From Dimorphilus gyrociliatus (Eukaryota > Annelida > Polychaeta > Dinophilidae): a stretch of 64,000 nucleotides of DNA. Location: NCBI GenBank assembly GCA_904063045.1, contig CAJFCJ010000007.1:2053404-2117403 (forward strand), written 5' to 3'. Of the stretch, positions 1-13,288 are shown piece by piece (positions within the stretch are counted from its first letter, which is position 1; each line of letters opens with the position of its first letter). Under the pieces are notes generated by a model. It was given only the letters and a program-made list of their open reading frames with translations. It was not told the DNA's origin and did no database searches. A program made the position numbers and the translations under genes.

Positions 1-1183
1 TTACTATGAGTTATATATTTCCTACAGTGAGCAATAGACCCACATCTGGTGGAAAATCAAAAGGAAAAGGGTCAAAGGGGGCAAAGGCAGCTGGAAAAGA
101 TAAACTTTCCAGGCCGCCATCGCAGCAATTCGATATCGGTAGACCACATTGGATTCTGAGGGTCGTGAGTGAAAGCAGTGACACCCTGCAAGTACGTAAA
201 GACACGGAGAGAGCTGATCAAATAAAATCAATGAAGAGAGCTTGGGAAGAAGCAGAACCTGGAAGGGCAGCTAAAGCCGTTCAATCCAGAGCAAAGTTTT
301 TGGGAGAAAATCTAATTGATATTGAACAGCCTGAAAAGAGTGACCAACAACCAACGTCTGATGAGGATACCTTATTAAACGATCCGCCTCCACCGCCTCC
401 TCCTACGCAAATATTAAAAGAGCTGGATATCGATCAGTTTAAAAGGCGAACAACTGAAACACCCAAACTACTGGATGAAGTTGAGGAAGCTAAACGAATG
501 ATAAAACGCAAAGAAGAAATGAGCTCTTATAGAGAACATCGAGACTACGTTGAAAAGAGGAGAAAAGAAGATAGAGTTAATAGGAATAAAGAGAAAATCA
601 ATCAAATTGATATGTATACTCGTTTACAGGTATAAGATTATTTCATATCAATTCTATACTTTTCTTGTTTTAATCATCATTTCTGAATCTTTTTTTTAAC
701 AATTACGCCTGTTGCAGTTGGAAGTAAACAAAATGCGACGAATTTACGAACGTCGCTTAAGAGCTTTTAGACGCCCGTTGTCTAATGCTAACCGCCCTTT
801 AACTAGTAGTTCATATGCAGGATTTAGCTCCGCTAATAATTATCCTGTTAGCCCATACCCTCGATCCATGTCCGCTACTCCTTACCCAGCACACTCACGC
901 GTTTCATCCCTTCTTTAGGCGTTTAATTTCGGTTAACCCAATTTTTTTTTTAAAACTGAGCACACCGTTTTAGATGGAGCTCGAGAAACTCCGAGAACAG
1001 GTTGATATGCCAAGAGAAGCTTACAGACAAAAATTGTTAGAAGCAGAAAGACTCCGACAAGAAGAGATTGCAGCAAGAGAAGCAGCTTTAAGTGCTGAAT
1101 TGGAAAAAGAGAATTCAGGCAAAAAGAGCCCAAAAGGAAAGAAGGGAAAAGGAAGCGCGAAAGGAAAAAAAGGGAAAAAATAA
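1..1183 (+). CDS. ADGB: Androglobin C-terminal part (5' end outside window)
   Basis: This is the C-terminus of androglobin, the large calpain-globin chimera linked to spermatogenesis and ciliated cells. The first exon (open from base 1, ending about 629) encodes the conserved stretch beginning RPHWILRVVSES and continuing through QVRKDTERADQIKSMKRAWE to EPGRAAKAVQSR, which I recognise from androglobin tails. It then has a proline run and a charged, lysine-rich coiled-coil-like region. Exon 2 starts at 718 after a TTGCAG acceptor and is in frame. A frame from 974 to 1183 (start MELEKLREQ) ends in a Lys/Gly-rich tail and probably forms the last exon. The exon 2 donor is unresolved: GT sites in the right phase lie near 850 and 901, and without splicing the frame stops at 918. 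The calpain and globin domains lie upstream of the window. The assignment rests on the tail alone. Confidence 0.75.
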
Positions 1184-1267
1184 ATTGTTCGTCTTATTCC
1201 ATCCATGAAATGTTTCTATTTATCACATAAAAATTTAAAAAAAGAATAAAGAAAAATGATTAACTGA

Positions 1268-2548
1268 TTATAACTTTTTCCAAACTTCATAGAAAACCCA
1301 ACTGAAATTTTAAATAAAAGAGAAATTATTTTTTATTATCTTATTGTTAAAATTAGATTTCTTACCATTCGAGGTAGGATGGTACAAATACCTTTTCCTT
1401 ACTATATTCCACCCGTGTTTCAAGCAGGTTCAATTGCTTTTCATACATTTTAAGTGCTGATTGAGCATTTAAACCATTTCCTTGGGTGAAATATTTGCCG
1501 TTATCTGACAAAACGCTTATCGATAAGTTTAATATTTTTCTCATGAATTCCCACATTTCACCTAAAATGTAGTTTTATTATCAGTATAAGAAAATCCTGG
1601 AGATTGCTTCTATACTTACCAACTGGTTCTGGAGTAACTGGTATGGCAGTTAAATCGTTTATTACGTAATCAAATTTCTTTCCTTCTTTTATAAATTTTT
1701 CCAGCCAAGGTACGCAGTCCTCGACTATGACCTTATAGTTATCACCTTCCAATTTATCCATTGCGCTATCGCATATTCCTCTCAAATATTTTACGGAGGC
1801 ATCAATAACGACCTGATCGATTTCAACCATAGTTACATAAGCAGGATTCTGTTTAAGCAACTCATTTAGAATACCACCATCTCCTCCTCCAAGTATAAGA
1901 ATATTTTTATCTTTAAAGTTCTCTCTTCCAGAACCGCAAATAGTTCTTGTATAGATTATGTCGCTTTCGGCCAAATTAGGATCGTCGTCCAATATCAGCA
2001 TATTGCCAAACTGAGGTGAATGATATATTTTAACGTTTTGGAAAGGTGTTTGTTCTTCAAAGACTAACTCATCAAAATCATACTCAATTAGCAAACCAAC
2101 TGTTGTTGGAAAGTAACAATTAAATTTTGTTCCTCTCTTAACTGGTGTTGTTAAGCTCAATGTTCTACTAGCTCCCTCACTTTTCATCTTATTCTCAATG
2201 TGAGATAGAATATCGTTAGAAAACCTATTGTTCTCGCCCGACACAACTCTTTCGTGTATGTCTATTGTTAAAAGTCCATCTGGATAGGCACGAACGAAAG
2301 CTGAACAGCTAGTCTCTGAAGAGAATACCATTGCAAAGCCATCGTTCAAAAGAGAAACTGAATTTTTCGTCAAAGAATACTCATTTAATACTTTTTCTAT
2401 AACTTTGGAAGAACTGTCTGCAGTAAAACGTACAATGTCACTAAATCGAACTTCGCATCATCATAAATTGATCTCTTTTCAACTTACCAGGATTATTGAC
2501 ATTCAAGTTGGGGCAAGAAAGTTCAATCATAAACGTATTGACAACCAT
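1268..2548 (-). CDS. SMS: Spermine synthase
   Basis: Spermine synthase transfers an aminopropyl group from decarboxylated S-adenosylmethionine to spermidine in the cytosol. Four exons read on the minus strand: 2548-2488, 2417-1620, 1561-1366 and a short last exon 1301-1268 that supplies the typical C-terminus [10 protein letters not shown]. Without that last exon the protein would stop at SYLEW, one step short of the family end. Visible hallmarks are the nucleotide-binding loop [10 protein letters not shown], the acidic segment [10 protein letters not shown], and DYVINDLTA with the Asp expected in the active site. The N-terminal AdoMetDC-like domain is present but diverged, which separates SMS from spermidine synthase. 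The start could also be the in-frame ATG at 2623. The gene is head-to-head with the EHD gene, whose ATG is at 2733, so they probably share a promoter. Confidence 0.9.
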
Positions 2549-2732
2549 GTTTGGGCGTATTAGGAACAACTTGTAACCAAAAACGCAAAGACCACGCGAC
2601 TCTTCAAAACCGCGCCTGAGCAAATGAATTTAGCAGACAACATTTCGGGGCGCCACCTGTATCGTAAGGCGCATGCGCATTTCGTAGTTCCTGTCATTCG
2701 TGTTTGAGTTTTTTGGGCGAGGAAGAAAAGAT
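2549..2732. promoter_or_regulatory. Probable shared promoter of SMS and EHD
   Basis: Only about 185 bp separate the ATGs of two divergent genes (110 bp if SMS starts at 2623). The stretch is noticeably less AT-rich than most non-coding DNA here and includes a GCGCATGCGCAT segment near 2670, resembling an NRF1-type palindrome. No TATA box is evident. The promoter role is inferred from geometry and composition. Confidence 0.5.
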
Positions 2733-4791
2733 ATGTTCTCTTGGATAGGCAACAACGACAAGCGTCGAAATGAAGCAGACGTGTTTGAGAACGTTACGGC
2801 GGGTTTAAAGAAATGTTATCAAACAAAATTAAAACCGCTTGAAACGGCTTATAAATTTCATGACTTTCATTCACCGGCTCTAGAAGATGCAGATTTCGAC
2901 GCCAAACCAATGATCCTTCTAATTGGACAATATTCTACCGGCAAGACAACATTCATAAGATACCTTATCGAACAAGATTTCCCTGGGATGAGGATCGGAC
3001 CAGAGCCGACAACCGACAGATTTATTGTTGTGATGAACGGTGATCAAGAATCTGTTATACCGGGTAACGCCCTCGTAATGGATCCTAAAAAACAATTTAG
3101 GCAACTGTCAAGATACGGCAATAATTTCCTGAATAGGTTACAATGCTCGCAAATGAGAAATAAAGTCCTGGACAGTATTACAATAGTAGATACTCCTGGG
3201 ATATTAAGTGGAGAAAAGCAAAGGGTCGATCGTGGTTACGATTTTGGTGGTGTTATAGAGTGGTTAGCTGAACGTGTCGATAGGATAATTCTTTTGTTTG
3301 ACGCCCATAAGTTGGATATCTCTGATGAGTTTAGACGAGTGATTGAGGCTATGAAAGGATACGATGAAAAAATTAGGATTGTACTCAACAAATCAGATAT
3401 GATTGATAGTCAACAATTAATGAGAGTATATGGAGCATTAATGTGGTCACTCGGTAAAGTTCTAAACACACCGGAAGTTGCTAGAGTTTACATTGGATCA
3501 TTTTGGTCTAAGCCTTTACATTTTGATACAAATCGCCGTCTTTTCGAATTGGAATCGCAGGATTTATTCAACGATATTCAATCACTGCCAAGAAACGCTG
3601 CACTACGTAAGCTCAATGATCTGATAAAACGAGCCAGATTAGCGAAGGTACGTGTCTATTGTTTAACAGATAAGAAGCTCTTTTATCGTGCGAATGCTCG
3701 CATTATTTGCGATTGGCGATGGCATATATTTTTCATTGTACAGAGTAAAATTACAGACTGAAGCCTAACAGTATGTTTAGCATACAAACCAAATGTTGGT
3801 GATTGAGCTGATCGCTTTTACTCTTCTTAAATTTCTTAGATTAATGACCAACTAATTTATTCATTCGCTATTCGTCTGATAACGCCCCTATTTAATAGGA
3901 TATGGTTTTTTTTTATGAGCTATCATTTAACTGAAACACAATTTGTTATTAATCAATATACAGGTCCATGCTTACGTAATAGCTCACTTGAAAAAAGAGA
4001 TGCCGTCGATGTTTGGAAAAGATTCAAAGAAAAAGGAACTTATCAAGAACTTACCACAGATTTTTGACACGATTCAACGAGAGCAGAATATATCACCTGG
4101 TGATTTTCCAAGCGTAAAGAGATTTCAAGAACGTCTTGAGCATCTTGATTTCACAAAATTCAATACTTTAAAGGTAGATAGAATTTCAATGATGGTTTTC
4201 ACAACAATGTTATGGTACTATTCTTATTGTTTATTGTTTTGTTTGATAGCCTAAACTTTTGGAAGCAGTGGACGATATGTTACGCCTGGACATTGCAGCC
4301 CTTATGAAAAGAATACCACAAGAAGAAAAAGAAAACTTTTCGGAAGGTCCAGCAGTCAGAGGAGGGGCTTTCGATACCACAGAAGCATCACCCTTTGATA
4401 CAGGATATGGCGAAGGTATCGATAAGGGACGAGATACAGGAAGATGGATAGTAGAAGATAAAAAGGCTGAATACATGGACATTTTCCATCAGCTAGGCCC
4501 AGTTGATGGCAAAGTATGTAAACAAGCCGTTTGATAGACTTTACATTAATGTTATGTTTCCTATAGATCACTGGAGCACTTGCAAAACAAGAAATGGTCA
4601 AGTCTCGCCTTCCGAATAGCGTTCTAGGAAAAATTTGGAAATTGTCAGATATAGATCAAGATGGAATGTTGGATGAAGACGAGTTTGCTTTAGCAGAACA
4701 TTTAATAAATGTAACTTTAGATGGGCATGAGCTACCGTCTACTCTTCCAGATCATCTTTGTCCACCAAGTAAACGTGGAGTTATGCATTAG
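2733..4791 (+). CDS. EHD1: EH-domain dynamin-like ATPase (EHD1/3/4, RME-1/Past1 type)
   Basis: EHD proteins are membrane-remodelling ATPases acting in endocytic recycling. Four exons (2733-3647, 3964-4173, 4250-4513, 4567-4791) join in phase 0 to give about 537 residues, the family length. The dynamin-type P-loop GQYSTGKTT is at residues 65-73, followed by the conserved GMRIGPEPTTD switch region, DTPGILSGEKQR (about 160) and NKSDMID (about 235). The helical region contains KKEMPSMFGKDSKKKEL. A single C-terminal EH domain has the calcium-loop sequence DIDQDGMLDEDEF and ends GHELPSTLPDHLCPPSKR. The start MFSWIG matches the membrane-inserting N-terminus of vertebrate EHDs, so I prefer ATG 2733 over the upstream in-frame ATG at 2700. 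Which vertebrate paralogue is closest cannot be decided by eye; invertebrates usually have one gene. Confidence 0.95.
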
Positions 4792-5023
4792 GGCCTCTAT
4801 AATCGAAATTTTGCCATTTTACTCTTGGTGCCTGTTGTGACAAAAATTTGCTGAACTAGCTGTTTTCAAATTATTAATTTATGACTTAAAATTTGATGAA
4901 TACAACTTAACAATATACAAATGAGCAATTATCAAATGATTGTGATAAGTACAGTAGTGACCTCTATACAACATTTTTTTCTGAAATATCCTTCACCTTG
5001 AAATCTAATAGAAAGGGGGTACG

Positions 5024-6413
5024 ATGTCGCTGAAAACTTTACCTTTTCTTCTTGTTAATTTAGGTGGTGAGATGATCTATATTTTAGACCAACGACTGAA
5101 AGCACAGAGCATCCCTTCTGATAAAGCTAAAAAAGGTTTGTTGCTTACACCTGTTTAGGGTTGTTTAATCGGTTGCCTAGTAACTACGTGTACATATAAA
5201 TTTTTCTACAGTCTAGTATTTAAATACAAATTTCAAAAATGAATCTTGCTTTCAGTTTTATATGATATTGTTGGAACATTGTTTAACAAACGTTTCATTG
5301 AGGAGATGTTCAAACCTCAAGAAATTTACAACAGAAAAGCTATTAGAACTGTCTTTGACCGTTTAGCTCACGCGTCCATTATGCGGTTGAATTCAGCTTC
5401 TATGGATAAATTATACGATCTGATGACAATGGCTGTAAAGTATCAAGTCAGTTTGAGCATGAGAGCTTCTGACATTCTTCTTGTTACATTGAATCACGTA
5501 GATTCTATAGTTAAGTTGGTGGCAGATAATGCGATGGTTAAGGCGCAAGTAGAGCATATGTACGTTTTATTGGCTACACACTACGCTAATATGAACGCAG
5601 GCCAATTTTTACTTATCCGTCAAACGCTCCTAACCTTCTTTCAAGATGTGCACATCCGTGTATCTATTTTCTTGAAAGAAAAAGCTCAAAATCAAAACGG
5701 TCGTTTTCTACTGCCTACAGGAGGACCCTTGCCATTTGGAACAGCTGTTCCTGGAACAATTAAGTAAGCTTGAGAAGCTTTAAAGTTATAGAAATAGCAT
5801 TTAACTAAATTGCTTAATAATTGATTGTTCCTTTTCCGTTAGAATATTCGATGGTAAGGGAAAAGTAGCAAGAACCTCAAACTTTAAAACCGAATTTGAC
5901 TATATTCAATCAACAAAGACTGGTTCTATTGATGTAAAAGGAGATCGTTGCATCAAGCTAGGGCTCAATATGTATTCTCAAACTTCAACAAACTTAGAGT
6001 CTGCAGTTCAAACTTCAAGCAAAACTACCAATCTCTCCTCCTCGGACATTGAAAATTTAGCTCCCAATCCATTAGCTAAAGCACAATTGGATCTTTTGTC
6101 GAAATTAATAGGTTCTTCGAGTCAAACTAAAAAGAGTAGCGCCTTCAAGTTGAATTTTTTCGACACGGAAAGAGAAGAAGAGTAAGAATACTCCTCTGAG
6201 AGTGTAGGATGACTATTTAATGTTAATTTTGTTTTTAGACAAGCTGCCGCCATTCGTATGTCCACCAACGATTCAACTGTAGTTAACTTTGATCAGTCGA
6301 AGAGAGGAAGAGCCAAGGAACTTGATAAGATAATGGGTGAAATGAGCATATCCGATAGTGCATCAGGCGGGGATAGTTACGACTTACTTGATTTAATGGA
6401 CAAAGGGTCCTAA
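5024..6413 (+). CDS. OSCP1: Organic solute carrier partner 1 (OSCP1/NOR1)
   Basis: OSCP1 is a conserved protein reported to modulate organic solute transport and found in cilia and centrosomal structures. Four exons (5024-5135, 5256-5763, 5843-6181, 6239-6413) join without phase conflict into about 377 residues. Exon 1 encodes the typical start MSLKTLPFLLVNLGGEMIYI. Exon 2 has the family core YDIVGTLFNKRFIEEMF, the run NRKAIRTVFDRLAHASIMRL, and QLLIRQTL-like helices. The tail is Ser- and Asp-rich and poorly conserved, as in homologues. It lies 232 bp downstream of the EHD stop on the same strand. Confidence 0.9.
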
Positions 6414-6571
6414 TGTTATTCTGTGATGCACTTGCATGCTATATGTTGTTCCGTCCTAACTAAAAAGTATATCATTTCTTTTCACTAAATCTATTATTTA
6501 CACTATTTATTGTAAGGCAAATCAGTAATTTGCTACATGGGAAAGCAGACTTAAGCTATTAGCACCAAAAA

Positions 6572-9500
6572 TTAAGCAGATTCTGGCAATTGACTGCATG
6601 ATTTGTCGATGACTAGACCTCGCACAGAAGAAGGTAGCTGATCCTCAAGTCGCTGCACAAGTTTCATTATTTCCAATTCGTTTTTAGAGTGTTTCTCTTT
6701 CATCAAGAAAGTTGCGTTTGAATTATTCTGCTTAAATAAAAACGATTATACTGTATTTCACTTGGTAGAATAATTATTCAAATACAAACTGTATATGAAG
6801 AGGTTTGTCCTGACTCCAGACATGTTAAGTCCTTAAGCACGTCTAAACATTCCTTGTTTTCGCTTATGGTACAGCCTTCAAAAGTAGCTAAAATACTAGC
6901 TTCGTATATTTGTTCTTTAAGTAAAGCAACACAAATCGGTATACATTCATCATTGACATCTTTCCTTAAAAGGCTTTCGCAAAGTCTGATTTGTTCTCTT
7001 ATTTTTTCCTTAATACTATCCAAATCTTTAAATTCTTTACTCAAATCGACATCGTCCTGAACTTTGGTACACAGGTTCTTCCACCTCTGATGAATTGATT
7101 CTAACTGATTGGAGTAGCTTTTTATAGTTGAATGAATAATGCTTTGGAAATCTTTTTTCTTCTCAAATGATGATGAAACCCTAATCTTATTGGTTTTTTT
7201 ATTTTCTAAAACTTGCGTATTGCACGCTTCAATAATTTCAGTTTCAGGTTTAGCAAAAGGCTCTCTTGAAAACTCTTGACTATCAATAAACCCGGAACTT
7301 TGTTCAGATTGCATGCTAGGATCTCTCGTCAGCTTTGAACGCTCATGAACAGAATCAATTTCCTCTAGGTCGAAAGATTGTTGCTGATAATTTTTTAACA
7401 ATGGTGGAATTATATTGGTTGGTGAAGGGGAGCCAGACGATGTACTATCGTAATAGCCTACGCTAGCTAAATATTCAGCGTTAAGTGGGTGTAATATTGA
7501 CTCAAAGGTTTTGCCTTTTTTGCTTGTCCTTTTAACACTTCGTACAAGAGACGTATTCTCTTCTCTGCGGAATAAAAAATATAATTGTTTTATTTAGGAA
7601 ACTTATTTACTCTATTTGTTAAAATGCTTACATTGACAACTTTCTCGATCTGATTATACCTTGCATAGCCAACCCGAGAGAGCGATAAACATTCTCTGTT
7701 GGGTGTGAAAATTACCGTATGAATAATGAATTATAAAACAATAAATTCTATAATTTTTCTACCAACAACGAGTACCTTTACGAAACCAGTTAAACAAAAG
7801 AAGAAAATATACAACCAAACAATAAACAAACCTTACAAAATAAAAGTAAAAAAAAGATGGTTAGTGCAGATAAATATGAAAAGGTTGTAGAGGCCTAAGC
7901 AAATTTTAATATTGTTACATTCAAAAGGCCCTTTTGTAACCTTTTTCCATAGTTTGATAGTGACAAATTTTATTTATACATACTAAATTTAAACGAAATT
8001 GTTTTTTTCGTATAATTTGTTAGTATGAATAAAAATTTCAAGATATACTGCAATATTGGAAAACTATAAAAAAAGGGGGGGGGGAGGGATTTAACAGGAA
8101 AAGTTGAAGGTATCTCAATATATACATAAGTAAATAATAAATGCTTACTGTATGTTTGTATACAGTAAATATATTTTAACATTTTCAAAAAAGAAAAGGA
8201 CATTGAAAAATAACTTACTATAGTTTTTGCCTCGCTCGTACAGTTAGAGAAATTAGCATTTAAATGATAGACAGGCCAAAATATTGTATTATAAATAACA
8301 GCATAAAAGAGAAAAAGTGTGCATCATTGATAGAGTCAGCAGATATCAAGATAAAATGTCACACTAGCAGTTGAATTTTAGTAAAAATAAAAAAAAAACC
8401 AAAACAGCACTTTTGAAATATAGAACTCACTGAGATAGTTACCCATCTGGAAATGATTTTTAGCGATGTGTTTTTAAGGGTTTCCTAAGACTTTTTATCT
8501 AAAGTTTTATTTAATAAATAATTAAACGTAATGTTCAAATTCAGTTTCACGAAAATTATATATTTTTTGCGCGAGTATAGCAGTTGATTCTGAACTGTAG
8601 GAAGAAACTGACATATTTGATGCCTCTGCTCCAGCTATATTTGTAAAATCTAAAACATCTTCGTAGCTGCGCCATCCTTCTGGAGTTAGTGTTAAGTTAC
8701 TACTTGTACTTGGCAAACTTTGTAAATTTTTTAATTGTTCACTTTGACAATTTTTGTTTTCGGAGAGCCGCCTCTCAATAAAACCTTTAATCAGCTCATG
8801 ATTTGGATCAATAAAACGATGAGGTAAAGAAGCCTGCGCTATTTTTTCGTAAAAATGTTTATATGACTCAAAACCAAACAAACCTGGATCGTTATCCAAT
8901 TCTACAGGCGTAGGCGATTCGATGACATCAGTTTGGTGGAAACGAGGTGGAAGACGTTTTTTAATATCGTCATTGTCTTCCGAACTTCCAAATCCTAGAT
9001 TTTCAAGCATTTCTTCCGGATCCGGCTTTCTACTATCTATTATTTGTTCGATGCTGAAAAAGGATATCAAATGTAAATACAGTGGGAGTGTTGTGGTATT
9101 ACAACAACCATCTGCGGAATACGGTTGATGAAACCGGTTTTAGTTTTGCATCGTTTGACATTTCAACGACTATTAATGTGGTGGATAAAATTAAAATATG
9201 CTAGGCCTCTAAGCGGATTAGCAAACGAAGGTTTAGCCTATTTTGATATTTACCTTATCTGTCCCGGCAAGAATGGCGGAGACATTCTAATACTTTGAGC
9301 TATCAGAGGGGACAAATTGATGATAAAAACATTCTAACCAATATATCAAACATAGATACCTTCATCTCCTAACAATAGGTCGTCCACAGCTTGTTTCTCC
9401 ACCCTGTTTTTGTCGAGAGAAATCATTTTGACTTTATTACTCTCTTATCAGTGACAATCTAACATATACTCTAGTATATAACGTTATCAAGAGATAAGGT

Positions 9501-9806
9501 TGACGACTTACTCGGCAGATTGTTCAACATCGTTGATCGGTCGGTCGCTGTAACCTTTTTCTATCCATTCTTTTACTTTATATTTTTTATACATCGTTTT
9601 TCGGTTGTTGATAGCATCGGTTAGGTTGTGGAACAAATTATCCAATGCAGTTTTCGCTCTATTTAAAAATTTCCCTTTTTCGTTTGCATCTGTAATAAAT
9701 TAAATATATATGATTTTCTTTCCCGAGACTACTGTAGATTGGGATACACAAGGTAACACTTAGTGCAACTGATTGTTGTGTGAAGACCAATACCTGAACT
9801 GTCCAT
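6572..9806 (-). CDS. ITPRID/TESPA1/KRAP-like IP3-receptor-interacting protein
   Basis: Proteins of this family (TESPA1, ITPRID1, ITPRID2/KRAP/SSFA2) tether IP3 receptors and actin. My model has six exons on the minus strand: 9806-9794 (13 nt coding MDSS), 9689-9512, 9053-8551, 7695-7632, 7564-6790 and 6727-6572, in consistent phase, giving about 562 residues. The clearest signature is PDPEEMLENLGFG followed by RLPPRF (exon 3), which resembles the KRAP IP3R-binding domain. The last exons encode a helical segment (ESIHQRWKNLCTKVQ onward) like the SSFA2 C-terminal region. The 8551 donor (GTGAAA) is weak. If it is not used, exon 3 runs to a stop at 8522 with an AATAAA signal just beyond it. The family call is moderate; the joining of the two halves is less certain. 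Confidence 0.6.
8145..8168. repeat. Perfect 9-bp hairpin in ITPRID-like intron
   Basis: TTACTGTAT, a 6-nt loop, then ATACAGTAA. Its stem core and 6-nt loop match the hairpin at 54577-54600. A run of ten G (8075-8084) lies just upstream. It may be the remnant of a small palindromic element. Confidence 0.4.
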
Positions 9807-10163
9807 ATTGATTTACTATAATTGCGTAATCAACAAAAAATATAACTATTGTGAATGATTAGTGTGATAATTAAAATTATTATTTTATGAATATTCAGCT
9901 AAAAGTAGTGTGGAATACTACCTCAAAGAGCACAGGATATAATTAAGCTGCCCTTTTAGGAAAGTATGTCATAAAGTATATGATAAGGAGAGATCCTGAA
10001 ACTCGATCATTCAATCGATTAACAAAATGCTCTGTTTGTTTTGAGAAAACCGGTAAATTTAGAATATTTTTCCGTATGAGTACCAGTTACTGACAGTTCA
10101 GAATATTGCTGCGTTTTACAATACACGTTTCAAATAAAAATTAAACACATAACATAGATCGTT
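9807..10163. promoter_or_regulatory. Divergent intergenic region ITPRID-like / UBE4A
   Basis: A 357-bp AT-rich gap separates two genes transcribed away from each other, so it presumably holds both promoters. I see no recognisable core motif and no coding potential. Confidence 0.4.
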
Positions 10164-13100
10164 ATGAGTCAGAATCCATTTGCTTTATTGTTTCAAGATA
10201 ATAATTCATCTTCAGTCAAACCAGGTAAATTTTGTTATTGTACTGTACTTCATCATACTGAAAGAAAAATGTGTGCATCATTGCAGATGTAAAAACACAG
10301 GCTAAAGAGAAACAAGACATAAATGATATTTTAGAAGAAATTTTCCTTTTTACTTTGGAATCTAATCATGAGGGAGACACGACTAAAGCTCCTCGAGTCT
10401 ATCTTGCAGATTTCCATTCTCAACTAAATCAAACATGGCTAGATTTGGAATGTTTGGCACAAGCCGTTTGTGAGAGAATAATGCTAAATGATCCAAAACA
10501 ATTTCTAACAGGCAAGGGGCATAATGAGGCAGCAGAAGGAGCAAGAATTAGGTATTTGGTTCAATGTTTTATAAGATTTAGAGGATGTAAACAGAGAATT
10601 ATTAATGGAGAATTAAAAGAGAAATGTCAAAACGCTATTGTGAAAAATTCAGTTTTAGTCTTGCAGCAACCTGAACTTTTCCCTGACAATGTCGATCTTA
10701 ATACACTTTATAATCTCTTTTTAGAATATCGAGAAAAGGGTTTGTTATATTTTTGATATTCTATTTCTGTTTAATAGTTTTTTTCAACGCCAGATATTGG
10801 ATCGTTTTCCGAATTTATTAATCTCATTGCAGCCGATATTGCACCATCAGATGAAGGAAAATCTATTTCAGAAATATTTTCCCCAATGCTTAATATATGT
10901 CACAGAGATTTGAAGAGAATTGATGCAATTGGACATCCTGATATAATGAAGCACTTAGAGCTTTTGGAACTATTTGTTTCAGATTCGAATTTGGCAACAG
11001 TTTTCCTTGATCATCTATTTTCCATGATTAGAAAAATAGGATCTAATGTACCCGGAAGTGCCTATGCTGAAAATGCATTTGGAGCTTTACTGAGTATAGG
11101 TTGTATTCCAACCGCGTTGCTTCCTGGACAACATTATCACTTCTTTGATAAACCGAGTCGAATGAGTAGGCAAGAACAAGAAAGCATTGAAGGAAATATT
11201 CACAGATTTATGGATACTCTACAAGACAGAATGTATACGATTGTTTATAAAATACTGAAAGTCAACCTATCATGTAAACGTCAATTTTTAAAATGGATTG
11301 GAGAATGTATATTCGCTAATAAAGGTAGGCAACAAACGTGGACGCAACTACAAGGGCCATTGAATATGCTCCAACCGCAGTATGTAAATCACGCATTTTT
11401 TCTTAACTTGGGTGCGATTATGCTTCGTTTATGCCAGCCATTTGCCAACCCTAGTTCACCTAAATTGGACTCAATAAATGTCGACTATTGCCTGTTTTCT
11501 ACGAAAGATTTAAATAGGAGAGAAGATGTAAATTGTGTTGGGTTAAAAGATGAAACATGTTTACAACCAAAATCTGATGATTTTAAGTATCCTGAAGGCA
11601 AGGAACCAATGAATTTCATAACAGAGTGTTTCTTTTTAACACATCAGATTCTTAGAGTTGGATTCTATGCAGTTAATGAGAATTTAATAGCTCTTAATCA
11701 AGATATGCACCGTATGCAAGGCACTTTCAATGATATTAGAGCACAAGGAGGAGAAAACACAGAAAGAGGAAAAAAAATATATGAATTTATGGAAAGTAAA
11801 ATGACTACATATTTATGTGTGAAAGCAGCAATGTGTCACCCATCAAGCTTAGAATCAAACTTACAATTGCAGATTGCTACTTCTTATTTTCTTTGTAAGC
11901 TAAAAGATAATGAAGTCGTTTTAAGTACAATACCAGAATTTTTGGCTCAAAACGTTGTTGAATTAATTATTGCCATACATAGATTTAAGATTGACAATAT
12001 CAATAGTCCTCTAAATTCAAATCATCTATTATCTTTTATTTTCGATTTCATGGCTTACCCATCCAGATTGAGAAACCCTCACAGCAGAGCAAATATGGCT
12101 GAGGCTCTAGAGTCGTTTATTCCTAATCTGGATCCGGATCAGAGAGAGTTCAATTCGACAATAGACTTTGATAAACATCCACGGAACAACGAATTGATAG
12201 AAAGCATTATTGCAGTTTTTGTCAGCATAGAAGAAACAGGGATGGGCGTGGAATTTGAGCAAAAGTTTACATATCGCCGTCCTATGTATAAAATTCTTAA
12301 ATATGCCCTTGCTATTGAAAAGCATCGCCAAGAGGCAGTAAAACTATCCAATGTAGCTTTAAGGATTGTTGAAGCTCAAGATCCACCTCTCTTCTTGAGA
12401 TTCATTAACCTACTAGTAAACGATGCTATATTTCTTTTGGATGAAGCTTTAGGATTTATGAAAGAAATAAAAAGCCTAGAAGAGAAAAAAGATAGTCCCG
12501 AGTGGGCTAACATGAACCCGGATGAAAAGCGAGAATTGCAACAAACATTGAATACCTCGGGAAGGTTAGCTAGATTTCATAATGTTATGGCTTCAGCTAC
12601 GATCGACGCTCTTCAAGCTCTAACTAAATGTGCTCCCAGAATCTTTACTCACAATATTATGAAAGATCGAATTTCTGCTATGCTTAATTACTTTTTGTTA
12701 AACTTGGTTGGGTCAAAGAGAAAACAATTTAAGACGAAAGATTTATCAGCATACGAATTCAAGCCATCAGAAATTCTCATCGACATTTGTCGGATCTATC
12801 TAAATCTAAGTCAATCTGAAGAGTTTTGTTTAGCTGTTATCAAGGATGAGCGGTCATTTTCAGTCAATCTGTTTCAAGAGGCCGAAGCAACTTTAAAGAG
12901 AATAGGACCATGTACGGCTGAGACGGAACAATTTTCGGAAATGACAAGAAAGATATTAGCACAAAATACAAATATCGACGACGACGAATCTATTGTAAAT
13001 GAAGCACCAGAAGAATTCCTTGATCCAATAATGGGTACGTTGATGACGGATCCCGTACTGTTACCCACAAGTGGCAATATTGTCGATAAAACTACCATAG

Positions 13101-13288
13101 CTAGACATATACTGAGGTAAACTATTTTTCTTTTCTATTTGGAAAATGTTACATTTTGTTTTCTAAACAGCGATCAAACAGATCCTTTCAATAGACTTCC
13201 TTTATCAATGAAAATGTTAGAACCTCAAGCCGATCTTAAAGAGAGAATAGAGAATTGGAAAGCCAATTTTAAAAAGGAAAATAAGTAA
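10164..13288 (+). CDS. UBE4A: Ubiquitin conjugation factor E4 A (U-box E3/E4 ligase)
   Basis: UBE4A extends polyubiquitin chains through its C-terminal U-box. Four exons (10164-10224, 10287-10739, 10794-13116, 13171-13288) give about 984 residues, close to the family size; exon 3 is a 2.3-kb fusion of what are many exons in vertebrates. The start [12 protein letters not shown] matches the UBE4A N-terminal NPFAALF motif. The Ufd2 core fills most of the protein, with landmarks such as [17 protein letters not shown] near the end. The U-box begins [18 protein letters not shown] and continues across the last intron as [19 protein letters not shown]. The [15 protein letters not shown] wording favours UBE4A over UBE4B. 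It converges with KRIT1, the two stops being 200 bp apart. Confidence 0.93.
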
